Below are positions 51,490-58,497 of a DNA stretch of 64,000 nt, in pieces. Source of the stretch: Epilithonimonas vandammei (lineage in GTDB: Bacteria > Bacteroidota > Bacteroidia > Flavobacteriales > Weeksellaceae). Below the pieces are notes generated by a model that was not told the origin of the DNA, searched no databases, and worked only from the letters and a program-made list of their open reading frames with translations. Position 1 is the stretch's first letter. The number at the start of each line of letters is the position of its first letter. Position numbers and translations under genes: made by a program. The stretch covers positions 1,054,001 through 1,118,000 of the forward strand of contig NZ_CP034161.1 of assembly GCF_003860525.1 (NCBI RefSeq), read 5' to 3'.

Positions 51490-52067
51490 AATTTTAAAAA
51501 GTTTTCTAATATTTTACTTCCGAAAACACCACTTTTTTCCGGGTGAAACTGAACGCCGAAAAAATTATCTTTCTGCAAAGCTGTGCTGTAAGACTCGGAA
51601 TAGTCTGTTGTGGCAATTGTATTTTTATTTTTCTCAGCATAATAACTGTGAACGAGATACATATAACTTTGTTCGGGAATATCTCTAAATAAATCCGATT
51701 TCAAATCATAAATCTGATTCCAACCAATCTGCGGAACCAAAACAGAATCAGGAAATCTCTTAACCGAAACATCAAAAATCCCCAAAGCTTTCGTATCACT
51801 TTCCTCCGAATCTTTGCAAAGCAGTTGCATCCCAAGACAGATTCCCAAAAGTGGTTGTTTCAGCTCTGGAATTAGCAAATCTAATTCGGTTTCTCGGAGA
51901 GAATTCATTGCGAAAGATGCTTCTCCAACTCCGGGAAAAATCACTTTGTCAGCTTTGGAAATTTCATCAGGATTATTAGTGAGTTTTGCTGAAAATCCTA
52001 ATCTTTCTATTGCGAACAGAAGACTTTGGACATTTCCGGCTTTGTAATCTATAATGACTGTGTTCAT
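51465..52067 (-). CDS. hisH: Imidazole glycerol phosphate synthase, glutamine amidotransferase subunit
   Basis: The start is ATG 52067 (MNTVIIDYKAGNVQSL). The frame is open further upstream only because it runs through a repeat. The class I glutaminase triad is present: Cys in LLGICLGMQLL (about 80) and His/Glu in FGVQFHPEKS (about 181). The 200-residue protein supplies ammonia to HisF. Its last residues NIRNLS and stop codon come from the terminal repeat of the IS1595 element, so the native C-terminus was replaced, apparently without harming the core. Confidence 0.93.
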   Translation of the reverse strand: MNTVIIDYKAGNVQSLLFAIERLGFSAKLTNNPDEISKADKVIFPGVGEASFAMNSLRETELDLLIPELKQPLLGICLGMQLLCKDSEESDTKALGIFDVSVKRFPDSVLVPQIGWNQIYDLKSDLFRDIPEQSYMYLVHSYYAEKNKNTIATTDYSESYSTALQKDNFFGVQFHPEKSGVFGSKILENFLKLMNIRNLS

Positions 52068-52084
52068 TTTTTTTAATTTTAGAT

Positions 52085-52150
52085 ACTTCGACAAGCTCAG
52101 TATGACATCTTTAATATTAACTTTTTTGTCAGGCTGAGGCTCTCGAAGCC
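52085..52150. repeat. Palindromic repeat between hisB and hisH (family F3)
   Basis: ACTTCGACAAGCTCAGTATG (from 52085) mirrors GGCTGAGGCTCTCGAAG near 52131-52148 with several mismatches. The copies at 53323 and 54461 share the same arms. Confidence 0.75.
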
Positions 52151-52159
52151 TTTTGACTG

Positions 52160-53293
52160 TTACAGCATTCCTTTTGTTGACGGTAAAATCATTTTTTCCG
52201 AATCTCTTTTCACGGCCGATCTCAAACATTTTGCAAAAGCTTTGAAAATCGATTCTATTTTATGATGTTCATTGTCGCCTTCCGCTTTGATGTCTAGATT
52301 TGCTTTCGCCGAATCTGAGAAAGATTTAAAGAAATGAAAGAACATTTCGGTCGGCATTTTACCAATCATTTCACGCTTAAATTCTGCATCCCAAACGATC
52401 CAATTTCGTCCACCAAAATCCAAAGCGACCTGAGCCAGACAATCGTCCATTGGCAAAACAAAAGCATAACGTTCGATTCCCAATTTGTTTCCTAAAGCCT
52501 GATAAAAAGCTTCGCCCAATGCAATTCCGGTATCTTCTATTGTGTGATGTTCATCCACTTTTAAATCTCCATCGACTTTGATTTCCAAATCCATTTGACC
52601 GTGTTTAGCAATTTGGTCAAGCATATGGTCGAAGAAGGCAATTCCTGTATCAATATTGGATTTTCCAGTTCCGTCTAGGTTTAGATTGATTTTAATTTTG
52701 GTTTCGTTGGTATTTCTGATAATTTCCGAAGTTCTGTTTTCAAGTTTTAGAAATTCGTAAATCGATTTCCACGATGTTGTTTTCAGAGCAATTACATTGT
52801 CTAAATCATCATTTTCTAAAATCTCCTCGGCTCCAAGATTTTCATCATTATTAATGAAAATCGCTTTTGAATTGAGGTTTTTAGCCAATTTCACATCGGT
52901 AATTCGGTCACCAATCACGAATGAATTTTCTAAGTCATAAGTGTCTTTATCGAAATATTTTGTCAGCAAACCTGTATTTGGTTTTCTGGTTGGCGCATTA
53001 TCTTTCGCAAAAGTTTTATCAATGAAAATATCTTCGAATTTCACATCTTCATTTTCAAACGTTTCGATAATGAAATTCTGAATTGGCCAGAAATTTTCTT
53101 CTGGATGAGAAGCTGTTCCCAAACCGTCTTGATTCGTCACCATTACCAATTCGTAGTCCAATTCTTTGGCGATTTTTGATAGATAAGTGAAGACTTGTGG
53201 ATAGAATTTAAGTTTCTGAAAAGAATCAACCTGATAATCTTCGGGCTCAAGAACCAAAGTTCCGTCGCGGTCTATAAATAGTAATTTTTTCAT
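52160..53293 (-). CDS. hisB: Bifunctional histidinol-phosphatase / imidazoleglycerol-phosphate dehydratase
   Basis: The 377-residue fusion has an N-terminal HAD phosphatase ([12 protein letters not shown], residues 4-15; a later [12 protein letters not shown]). The C-terminal dehydratase starts near residue 190 with [29 protein letters not shown] and the second histidine motif [20 protein letters not shown]. It performs the seventh and ninth steps of histidine synthesis. It ends naturally at PSTKGML, just before the repeat. Confidence 0.95.
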   Translation of the reverse strand: MKKLLFIDRDGTLVLEPEDYQVDSFQKLKFYPQVFTYLSKIAKELDYELVMVTNQDGLGTASHPEENFWPIQNFIIETFENEDVKFEDIFIDKTFAKDNAPTRKPNTGLLTKYFDKDTYDLENSFVIGDRITDVKLAKNLNSKAIFINNDENLGAEEILENDDLDNVIALKTTSWKSIYEFLKLENRTSEIIRNTNETKIKINLNLDGTGKSNIDTGIAFFDHMLDQIAKHGQMDLEIKVDGDLKVDEHHTIEDTGIALGEAFYQALGNKLGIERYAFVLPMDDCLAQVALDFGGRNWIVWDAEFKREMIGKMPTEMFFHFFKSFSDSAKANLDIKAEGDNEHHKIESIFKAFAKCLRSAVKRDSEKMILPSTKGML

Positions 53294-53322
53294 TTTTTTT
53301 ATGGACTTTTTATTTTTATTAA

Positions 53323-53386
53323 GGCTTCGAGAGCCTCAGCCTGACAGCGTTTGATGAGCAGTGTCACACTGAGCGGAGTCGAAGTG
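53323..53386. repeat. Palindromic repeat between hisC and hisB (family F3)
   Basis: GGCTTCGAGAGCCTCAGCCT (from 53323) and TGTCACACTGAGCGGAGTCG (from 53362) form the arms, in the opposite orientation to the copies at 52085 and 54461. Confidence 0.75.
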
Positions 53387-53393
53387 TCTGTTT

Positions 53394-54428
53394 TTAGTTA
53401 TCAATATTTTGGAGAGTTTCTATCAATTTTTTATTTTCATCAGGAGAACCAACTGTAATTCTCAAACAGTTTTTGATAACCGAATTTCGGTTTCTGATAA
53501 TGACATTTTGATTGACCAATTCCTGATAAACTGAATCTGCATTGTCAACTTCAATCAAAACAAAATTGGCATCTGAAGGAAAGATTGTCTTAACTAAATT
53601 CATTTTTTTTAAGTTTTGAATTAAGAATTTTTTCTCCTCTAAAATGATTTTAATATTTTCTGAAACCTGATTTATTTTTTCATCATTAAGTGTGTTTAGA
53701 ATCGCATCTTGATTAAGTTGACTAATGTTGTAAGGCGGTTTTACTTTATTGTAAAATTTAATGATCTCTTCGGAAGCATAAGCAATTCCAACTCTTACAG
53801 AAGCCATTCCCCAAGCTTTGCTGAATGTTTGGCTCACAATAAGATTAGAATAATTTTTGATTTGATTTCTGAAACTTTCTTCCTGACTAAAATCAATGTA
53901 AGCTTCATCAATAAAGACAATTCCATTGAAGTTTTCCAGAATGTATTTTATATTTTTGATCGAGTTTCCCGTCGGATTATTAGGCGAACAAATGAAAATT
54001 ATTTTCAGATTTTCATCTTCAAAATAAGGTTTCAAAGTTTCCAAATCGATTTGAAAATCTTTATTCAGTTCAAGATTGATTAATTCCACATCATTGATAT
54101 TGGCCGAAACTTCGTACATTCCATAAGTCGGCGAAAATGTCAAAACCTTATCTTTTTTTGGTTCACAAAATATCCTGAAAGCCAAATCAATCACTTCATC
54201 GCTTCCGTTTCCGAGAAAAATGTTTTCAGTAGAAATTTGATTGAGCTCACTCAATTTCTGTTTTATTTTTAATTGATACGGGTCTGGATAACGATTCAGT
54301 TCTCCGAAAGGATTTTCGTTGGCATCTAGAAAAATTCCGTTTTCACCTTCAAACTCATCTCTTGCGGAAGAATATGGTTTGAGACTGAGAATGTTTTTTC
54401 GAACTAAGTTTTTTATATCAATTGTCAT
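53394..54428 (-). CDS. hisC: Histidinol-phosphate aminotransferase
   Basis: The 344-residue fold-type I aminotransferase has LDANENPFG near residue 32, NIFLGNGSDEVIDLAFRIF, CSPNNPTGNSIK, VFIDEAYIDFS and the PLP lysine in SQTFSKAWGMASVRVG (about residue 208). The C-terminal Arg motif is in CLRITVG. It converts imidazole acetol phosphate to histidinol phosphate. It lies between two F3 repeats in the operon. Confidence 0.95.
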   Translation of the reverse strand: MTIDIKNLVRKNILSLKPYSSARDEFEGENGIFLDANENPFGELNRYPDPYQLKIKQKLSELNQISTENIFLGNGSDEVIDLAFRIFCEPKKDKVLTFSPTYGMYEVSANINDVELINLELNKDFQIDLETLKPYFEDENLKIIFICSPNNPTGNSIKNIKYILENFNGIVFIDEAYIDFSQEESFRNQIKNYSNLIVSQTFSKAWGMASVRVGIAYASEEIIKFYNKVKPPYNISQLNQDAILNTLNDEKINQVSENIKIILEEKKFLIQNLKKMNLVKTIFPSDANFVLIEVDNADSVYQELVNQNVIIRNRNSVIKNCLRITVGSPDENKKLIETLQNIDN

Positions 54429-54460
54429 TTCTATTTTTTTTAATTGGTAAAAATTGGGAA

Positions 54461-54538
54461 CACTTCGACAAGCTCAGTTTGACATCTCTAAAACTAACTG
54501 TCTTTGATTTTCTTTGTCAGGCTGAGCCTGTCGAAGCC
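54461..54538. repeat. Palindromic repeat overlapping the 3' end of hisD (family F3)
   Basis: CACTTCGACAAGCTCAGTTT (from 54461) mirrors GGCTGAGCCTGTCGAAGCC (54520-54538). The right arm enters the hisD reading frame and supplies its final codons and stop. Confidence 0.8.
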
Positions 54539-55824
54539 TTTTCTAAGGACTTTAATCTTATCGAAATAGCGTTTTTATGGGCAACCAATTCTTCAGCTTC
54601 TGCCATTAACTCAATGGTTTTTCCTAAGTTTTTAATTCCGGTTTTTGTAACATTTTGAAAAGTGATTTTCTTAACAAAACTGTCGAGAGAAACACCGCTG
54701 TAATTTTTCGCAAAACCGTTGGTTGGCAAAGTATGATTGGTTCCCGATGCATAATCGCCCGCACTTTCAGGACTGTAATTTCCTAGAAAAACGGAACCTG
54801 CGTTTGTGATTTTGTTGGTGAAATTTTCAGCATTTTCAATTGCTAAAATCAAATGTTCAGGAGCATAGAAATTTGAAAATTCAATAGCCTCATCGATAGA
54901 ACTTAACAAAATTGATTTGCTGTTTTGTAAGGCGATTTCAGCAATTTCTTTTCGTGGTAAATCTGAAAGTTGTTTCTCAATTTCTATATTAATTTCTTTA
55001 ATGATTTTATCAGAATTACTTAGTAAAATCGCTTGAGAATCAATTCCGTGTTCAGCTTGAGAAAGCAAATCTGCTGCAACAAAACTAGGAATTGACATTT
55101 CATCAGCAATCACCAAAACTTCACTTGGACCAGCTGGAATATCGATAGCAACATTGTAGTTAAGAGCCAATTGTTTTGCAGTCGTCACGTATTGATTTCC
55201 AGGACCAAAAATCTTATCTACTTTCGAAATGGTTTCTGTTCCAAAAGTCAAAGCTGCAATCGCTTGACTTCCGCCAATTTTGTAAATATTTTTAATTCCG
55301 ATTAAGTTTGCTGTGAACAAAATCGCAGGATTGATTTTTCCATTTTTATCAGGAGGCGAACACAGCGAAATGTTTTTACAACCTGCAATAGTTGCGGGAA
55401 TTCCCAACATTAGAACTGTAGAAAACAAAGGCGCCGTACCGCCAGGAATATAAATCCCAATATTTTCAATTGCTCGGTTTTCTCGCCAGCAGAAAACACC
55501 TTCGGTTGTTTCGATGATATTTTTCTCTTCCTGTTGAGAACCGTGAAATGTTCTAATATTTTCAGAAGCCAATTTTATAGCTGATTTTAATTCATTTGAA
55601 ACTAAATTTTCTGCTTCAATGATTTCATTTTCAGAGACTTTTAAAATCTGAAGAGAAACTTTATCAAACTTTGCGGTGAAGAATTTCAACGCTTTGTCTC
55701 CGTTATTTTTAACTTCAAAAAAAACTTCTTTAATTTGACTTTCAAGATTTTCTTGATTTTGCAAAGGTCTTTCGCAAAGGTCTTTCCATTCAGAAACTTT
55801 AGGATAATTAAACTGCTTCATCAT
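54517..55824 (-). CDS. hisD: Histidinol dehydrogenase
   Basis: The 435-residue protein has YIPGGTAPLFSTVLMLGIPA, KIFGPGNQYVTTAKQLA, DIPAGPSEVLVIAD and QAEHGIDSQAILL with the zinc-binding Gln/His. The catalytic YAPEHLIL and the late GDYASGTNHTLPTNGFA are also present. It oxidises histidinol to histidine. The last seven residues, KASTGSA, are encoded by the arm of a repeat, so the natural C-terminus has been replaced. It overlaps hisG by 4 nt. Confidence 0.95.
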   Translation of the reverse strand: MMKQFNYPKVSEWKDLCERPLQNQENLESQIKEVFFEVKNNGDKALKFFTAKFDKVSLQILKVSENEIIEAENLVSNELKSAIKLASENIRTFHGSQQEEKNIIETTEGVFCWRENRAIENIGIYIPGGTAPLFSTVLMLGIPATIAGCKNISLCSPPDKNGKINPAILFTANLIGIKNIYKIGGSQAIAALTFGTETISKVDKIFGPGNQYVTTAKQLALNYNVAIDIPAGPSEVLVIADEMSIPSFVAADLLSQAEHGIDSQAILLSNSDKIIKEINIEIEKQLSDLPRKEIAEIALQNSKSILLSSIDEAIEFSNFYAPEHLILAIENAENFTNKITNAGSVFLGNYSPESAGDYASGTNHTLPTNGFAKNYSGVSLDSFVKKITFQNVTKTGIKNLGKTIELMAEAEELVAHKNAISIRLKSLEKASTGSA

Positions 55825-56678
55825 AATATCATTTTTTCAATTTCTAAAACCAAAATTCCTTGGGCGCCTTCTTTTTTCAAATTCTCAATGACTTCCCAAA
55901 ATTTATCTTCTTTGATAACGGAATGGATTGATGACCAACCACTTTCGGCTAGAGGAAGTACAGTTGGAGATTTCATTCCAGGTAAAAGATTGATGATTTT
56001 TTCAAGGTTTTCATTTGGAGCATTTAGGAGAATATATTTACTTTCAGAAGCTTCTTTTACAGCATTAATTCTGAATAAAAGTTTCTTTAGAATTTCTTGA
56101 TTTTCATTCGACAAATTCTCGCTGGAAATCAAAACGGCTTCGCTTTCCAAAACAGTTTCTACTTCTTTCAATCCATTAGTCAGTAGAGTAGAACCGGTGC
56201 TAATGATATCGAAAATTCCGTCGGAAAGTCCAATTCCAGGAGCAATTTCTACGCTTCCACCGATTTTTTCGATTTGCACATTGATGTTATTTTCTTGAAA
56301 ATAGCTTGAAAGAATTTCTGGATAAGAAGTTGCCACTTTTTTGTTTTCGAAATATTGAATTCCGTTATAAGTTTCTTCTTTCGGAATTGCCAGAGACAAT
56401 CTGCACTGAGCAAAACCCAGTTTCTGGACTACTGCAATGTTTTTCTTTTGTTCTAAAACTTCATTAAGACCTATAATACCAATGTCAGCAACGCCTTGCT
56501 CCACATATTGCGGAATATCGTCATCACGAAGAAATAAGATTTCTAAAGGAAAATTAGAAGAAACAGCTTTCAGTTTTCTGGTGCCGTTGGAGATTTTGAT
56601 GCCACATTCTTCCAGAAGTTTCAGAGACTTTTCGCTCAGTCTTCCGTTTTTTTGAATGGCTAATTTTAGTTTACTCAT
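55821..56678 (-). CDS. hisG: ATP phosphoribosyltransferase (long form)
   Basis: The start is ATG 56678 (MSKLKLAIQKNGRLSEKS); the frame extends upstream into the terminator leader. At 285 residues this is the long, regulated form, with EQGVADIGIIGLNEVLE and the PRPP-binding SDGIFDIISTGSTLLTNGL. A C-terminal ferredoxin-like regulatory domain (from about 210) is normally inhibited by histidine. It starts histidine synthesis from ATP and PRPP. It is first in the operon behind an attenuator. Confidence 0.95.
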   Translation of the reverse strand: MSKLKLAIQKNGRLSEKSLKLLEECGIKISNGTRKLKAVSSNFPLEILFLRDDDIPQYVEQGVADIGIIGLNEVLEQKKNIAVVQKLGFAQCRLSLAIPKEETYNGIQYFENKKVATSYPEILSSYFQENNINVQIEKIGGSVEIAPGIGLSDGIFDIISTGSTLLTNGLKEVETVLESEAVLISSENLSNENQEILKKLLFRINAVKEASESKYILLNAPNENLEKIINLLPGMKSPTVLPLAESGWSSIHSVIKEDKFWEVIENLKKEGAQGILVLEIEKMIL

Positions 56679-56725
56679 TTTTAATTTTATAGATAAAGCC
56701 TGAGTAAACAATGGAAAATTGGAAA

Positions 56726-56755
56726 ACAAAAAACCGTCTGATTACTCAGACGGTT
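56726..56755 (-). terminator. Attenuator terminator of the histidine operon
   Basis: On the minus strand a perfect 10-bp stem, AACCGTCTGA and TCAGACGGTT with loop GTAA, is followed by six T. It lies between the leader peptide and hisG. Confidence 0.9.
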
Positions 56756-56783
56756 AATATTATTTTGAAGTTATGACATATCA

Positions 56784-56840
56784 CTACCTTCCCGCCTGAA
56801 CGTGAAAATGATGATGATGATGCATAAGTTGTATAGACAT
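56784..56840 (-). CDS. hisL: Histidine operon leader peptide
   Basis: The 18-residue peptide reads MSIQLMHHHHHFHVQAGR, with His at positions 7-11 and 13, ending at TAG. Ribosomes short of charged tRNA-His would stall on the histidine run. The next bases (minus TCAGGCGG, 56799-56792) can then pair with CCGTCTGA of the terminator 5' arm (56753-56746; seven Watson-Crick pairs and one wobble) and block the terminator. When histidine is ample, the ribosome covers that segment and termination occurs. This is classic attenuation. Confidence 0.88.
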   Translation of the reverse strand: MSIQLMHHHHHFHVQAGR

Positions 56841-56859
56841 TTTTTGCTTTTTGTTGGGA

Positions 56860-56867
56860 CAAATGTA
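56860..56867 (-). promoter_or_regulatory. Promoter -7 box of the histidine operon (TACATTTG)
   Basis: An exact TANNTTTG match on the minus strand, 19 nt before the leader peptide ATG. It places the transcript start just ahead of the leader. Confidence 0.6.
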
Positions 56868-56906
56868 GAACTAATTTTTAAATAATTAGATTTTTTTTGG
56901 AAATAA

Positions 56907-57719
56907 TTACAGAAAACTATTTTTCCATTGAGTAACCATTTCGGCAAATCTGGTGTTTTCAAACGATTTATTTCTGATTTTGGAAACAGCGTGAACGCCT
57001 TTTTCATCGGAGATTCTCAGGATTTCTTCCGCTTTTTGAGATTCGAAAGCGATGATTTCTGCTTCTTCAATTTCTGCCAATTTATTTTTGTGCACAAACG
57101 TGACAAAGTTTTCCATCAGCGGCGAGATGTATGCACCTTCTGTCTGTTTAGGAATTTTAATCACATTGTCTTGAAGAAACAAAAGATTTCCGAAAATACT
57201 TCTGGCGATTTTCTTGTTCGGATTAAGGAGAATCACATCATCCAAATCATTTTCTTTCGCATAGATTTCGGCATAGATATTCTCCGCAGAATGAACTCGG
57301 ATATTACTCAGAAGATTCGCATTCACATTGATTTCTTTAATCAAATCCAATTCGATATTACCTTTGATATCAAGGATGTCATTGGATTCTTCGATTTCAA
57401 AATAGAAAGCCGTTTCAGATTTCGGAAGAGGTTTGTCTTCCTGTTTTCTGTAAGCCATCAATTGAATAATTCCGTTCTGGATGCCTTTGCCCAAAACTTC
57501 TTTCTGGAAAAGTTCCTGAAAGAATTCTAGAGTATAACTTAGTGGGATATTCAGTCTCATTTTCCGCATCGATGCCATTAGGAAAAAATAGGATTCTTCT
57601 GCCATTATGAGCTGTCCGTTTCTGACAAAGAACGAAACCCAAACCGAATCGCCATAAAGAAAAGAACGGTTGATGAGCTGGAGATGATCTTCGGTATAAA
57701 CTAATTTTTGTGGTTGCAT
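56907..57719 (-). CDS. Class IV aminotransferase homologue lacking the PLP lysine
   Basis: The 270-residue protein has the class IV outline: NRSFLYGDSVWVSF near residues 17-30, ASMRKMRLNIPL and NLLSNIRVHSAENIYAEIYA. The lysine that binds PLP in PabC and branched-chain aminotransferases aligns with R141 (SNIRVHS). The conserved Glu after LLN is replaced (KKIARSIFGN). This suggests a pseudoenzyme or a changed reaction. It shares one base with the DUF5808 gene upstream (stop and start overlap), so the two are coupled. Confidence 0.75.
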   Translation of the reverse strand: MQPQKLVYTEDHLQLINRSFLYGDSVWVSFFVRNGQLIMAEESYFFLMASMRKMRLNIPLSYTLEFFQELFQKEVLGKGIQNGIIQLMAYRKQEDKPLPKSETAFYFEIEESNDILDIKGNIELDLIKEINVNANLLSNIRVHSAENIYAEIYAKENDLDDVILLNPNKKIARSIFGNLLFLQDNVIKIPKQTEGAYISPLMENFVTFVHKNKLAEIEEAEIIAFESQKAEEILRISDEKGVHAVSKIRNKSFENTRFAEMVTQWKNSFL

Positions 57720-57931
57720 TATGAATTAAAAGTGATAAAATAAACAAAACTAAGTATCAGGACAAAGAAAATAAGAAAAGCTAATATGGATTTTGGATTG
57801 GCAAAATTAACTGTCCAACCCATCCATTCTTGTCTTTTTGGCGGGAAAATTCTTTTATCTTGTTTGTTATAATAGAACAATCCCCATTTCCAATATCTTG
57901 ATTCTTTGTGATCAAAGTTTTGTTCAGTCAT
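57719..57931 (-). CDS. DUF5808-like small membrane protein
   Basis: The start is ATG 57931 (MTEQNFDHKESRYWKWGLFY). The 70-residue protein has the WKWGLFYYNKQDKRIFPPKR and GWTVNFANPKS pattern of DUF5808 proteins, followed by one membrane helix (ILAFLIFFVLILSFVYFI). Function is unknown. Its stop codon overlaps the start of the aminotransferase homologue (TAATG on the minus strand). Confidence 0.75.
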   Translation of the reverse strand: MTEQNFDHKESRYWKWGLFYYNKQDKRIFPPKRQEWMGWTVNFANPKSILAFLIFFVLILSFVYFITFNS

Positions 57932-57984
57932 TTTGTGATTGTTATAAAAAAATAATGAACGATAAAATCGTTCATCTAAAAATA

Positions 57985-58371
57985 TTAAGCTGCACCTAAT
58001 TTTATCTGTAAATTTTCTATCAGGTTTTCCCAATAGAGTCTATTTTCTTCTTCATCGCCAGGCTCACAAAAATCGGTAATGTTTAGTGAAAGATCGTCAG
58101 TAATTTCATCTATAATGATAGAAAGTTCGAAGAAATATTTGGTACCTTCATCTTCTTCCCAACGGAAACGCACAAAACTTTCTGGCTTATAACGGATGAG
58201 TGTCGCTTTCTCCGCAGGACCGCCGCCCCAACTGAAAAAGAAATCGTCACCACGTTCTATCACATCGTCTGCAAACCACTCTGATAATCCTTCTGCACTT
58301 GCCAGATACTCATACAATATCTCCGAGAGACAATGCATATTGTATTCATACTGTACTTTCGTTTTCGCCAT
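57985..58371 (-). CDS. START-like (SRPBCC) domain protein
   Basis: The 128-residue protein begins KTKVQYEYNMHCLSEILYEYLASAEGLSEWFADDV and continues with FFFSWGGGPAEKATLI and FVRFRWEEDEG...FELSIIIDE, the helix-grip SRPBCC fold. A Bacteroidota subfamily of this type is annotated START-like. It probably binds a hydrophobic ligand or acts as a chaperone like AHSA1; the ligand is unknown. It lies 53 nt upstream of the DUF5808 gene and may head that unit. Confidence 0.85.
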   Translation of the reverse strand: MAKTKVQYEYNMHCLSEILYEYLASAEGLSEWFADDVIERGDDFFFSWGGGPAEKATLIRYKPESFVRFRWEEDEGTKYFFELSIIIDEITDDLSLNITDFCEPGDEEENRLYWENLIENLQIKLGAA

Positions 58372-58497
58372 ATATAAATTCTAATTGTGGCGCAATATAT
58401 AAATTAATTTCTTATTCCAAATCAAAATATCTATGGAAATTCAATTTTTTTATAGAAAATAAGTATGATTTTTATTAGTTGATTTTTTGTATCTAAT

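Noticed and set aside
52068..52229. N-terminal extension of hisH
   Set aside because: The added residues are translation of the F3 repeat and the end of hisB; ATG 52067 gives the family start.
56679..56729. Upstream start of hisG
   Set aside because: The extension enters the T-run of the attenuator; MSKLKLAIQ at 56678 is the conserved start.
57415..57747. 110-residue frame overlapping the class IV aminotransferase homologue
   Set aside because: It is in another frame of a well-supported gene on the same strand.
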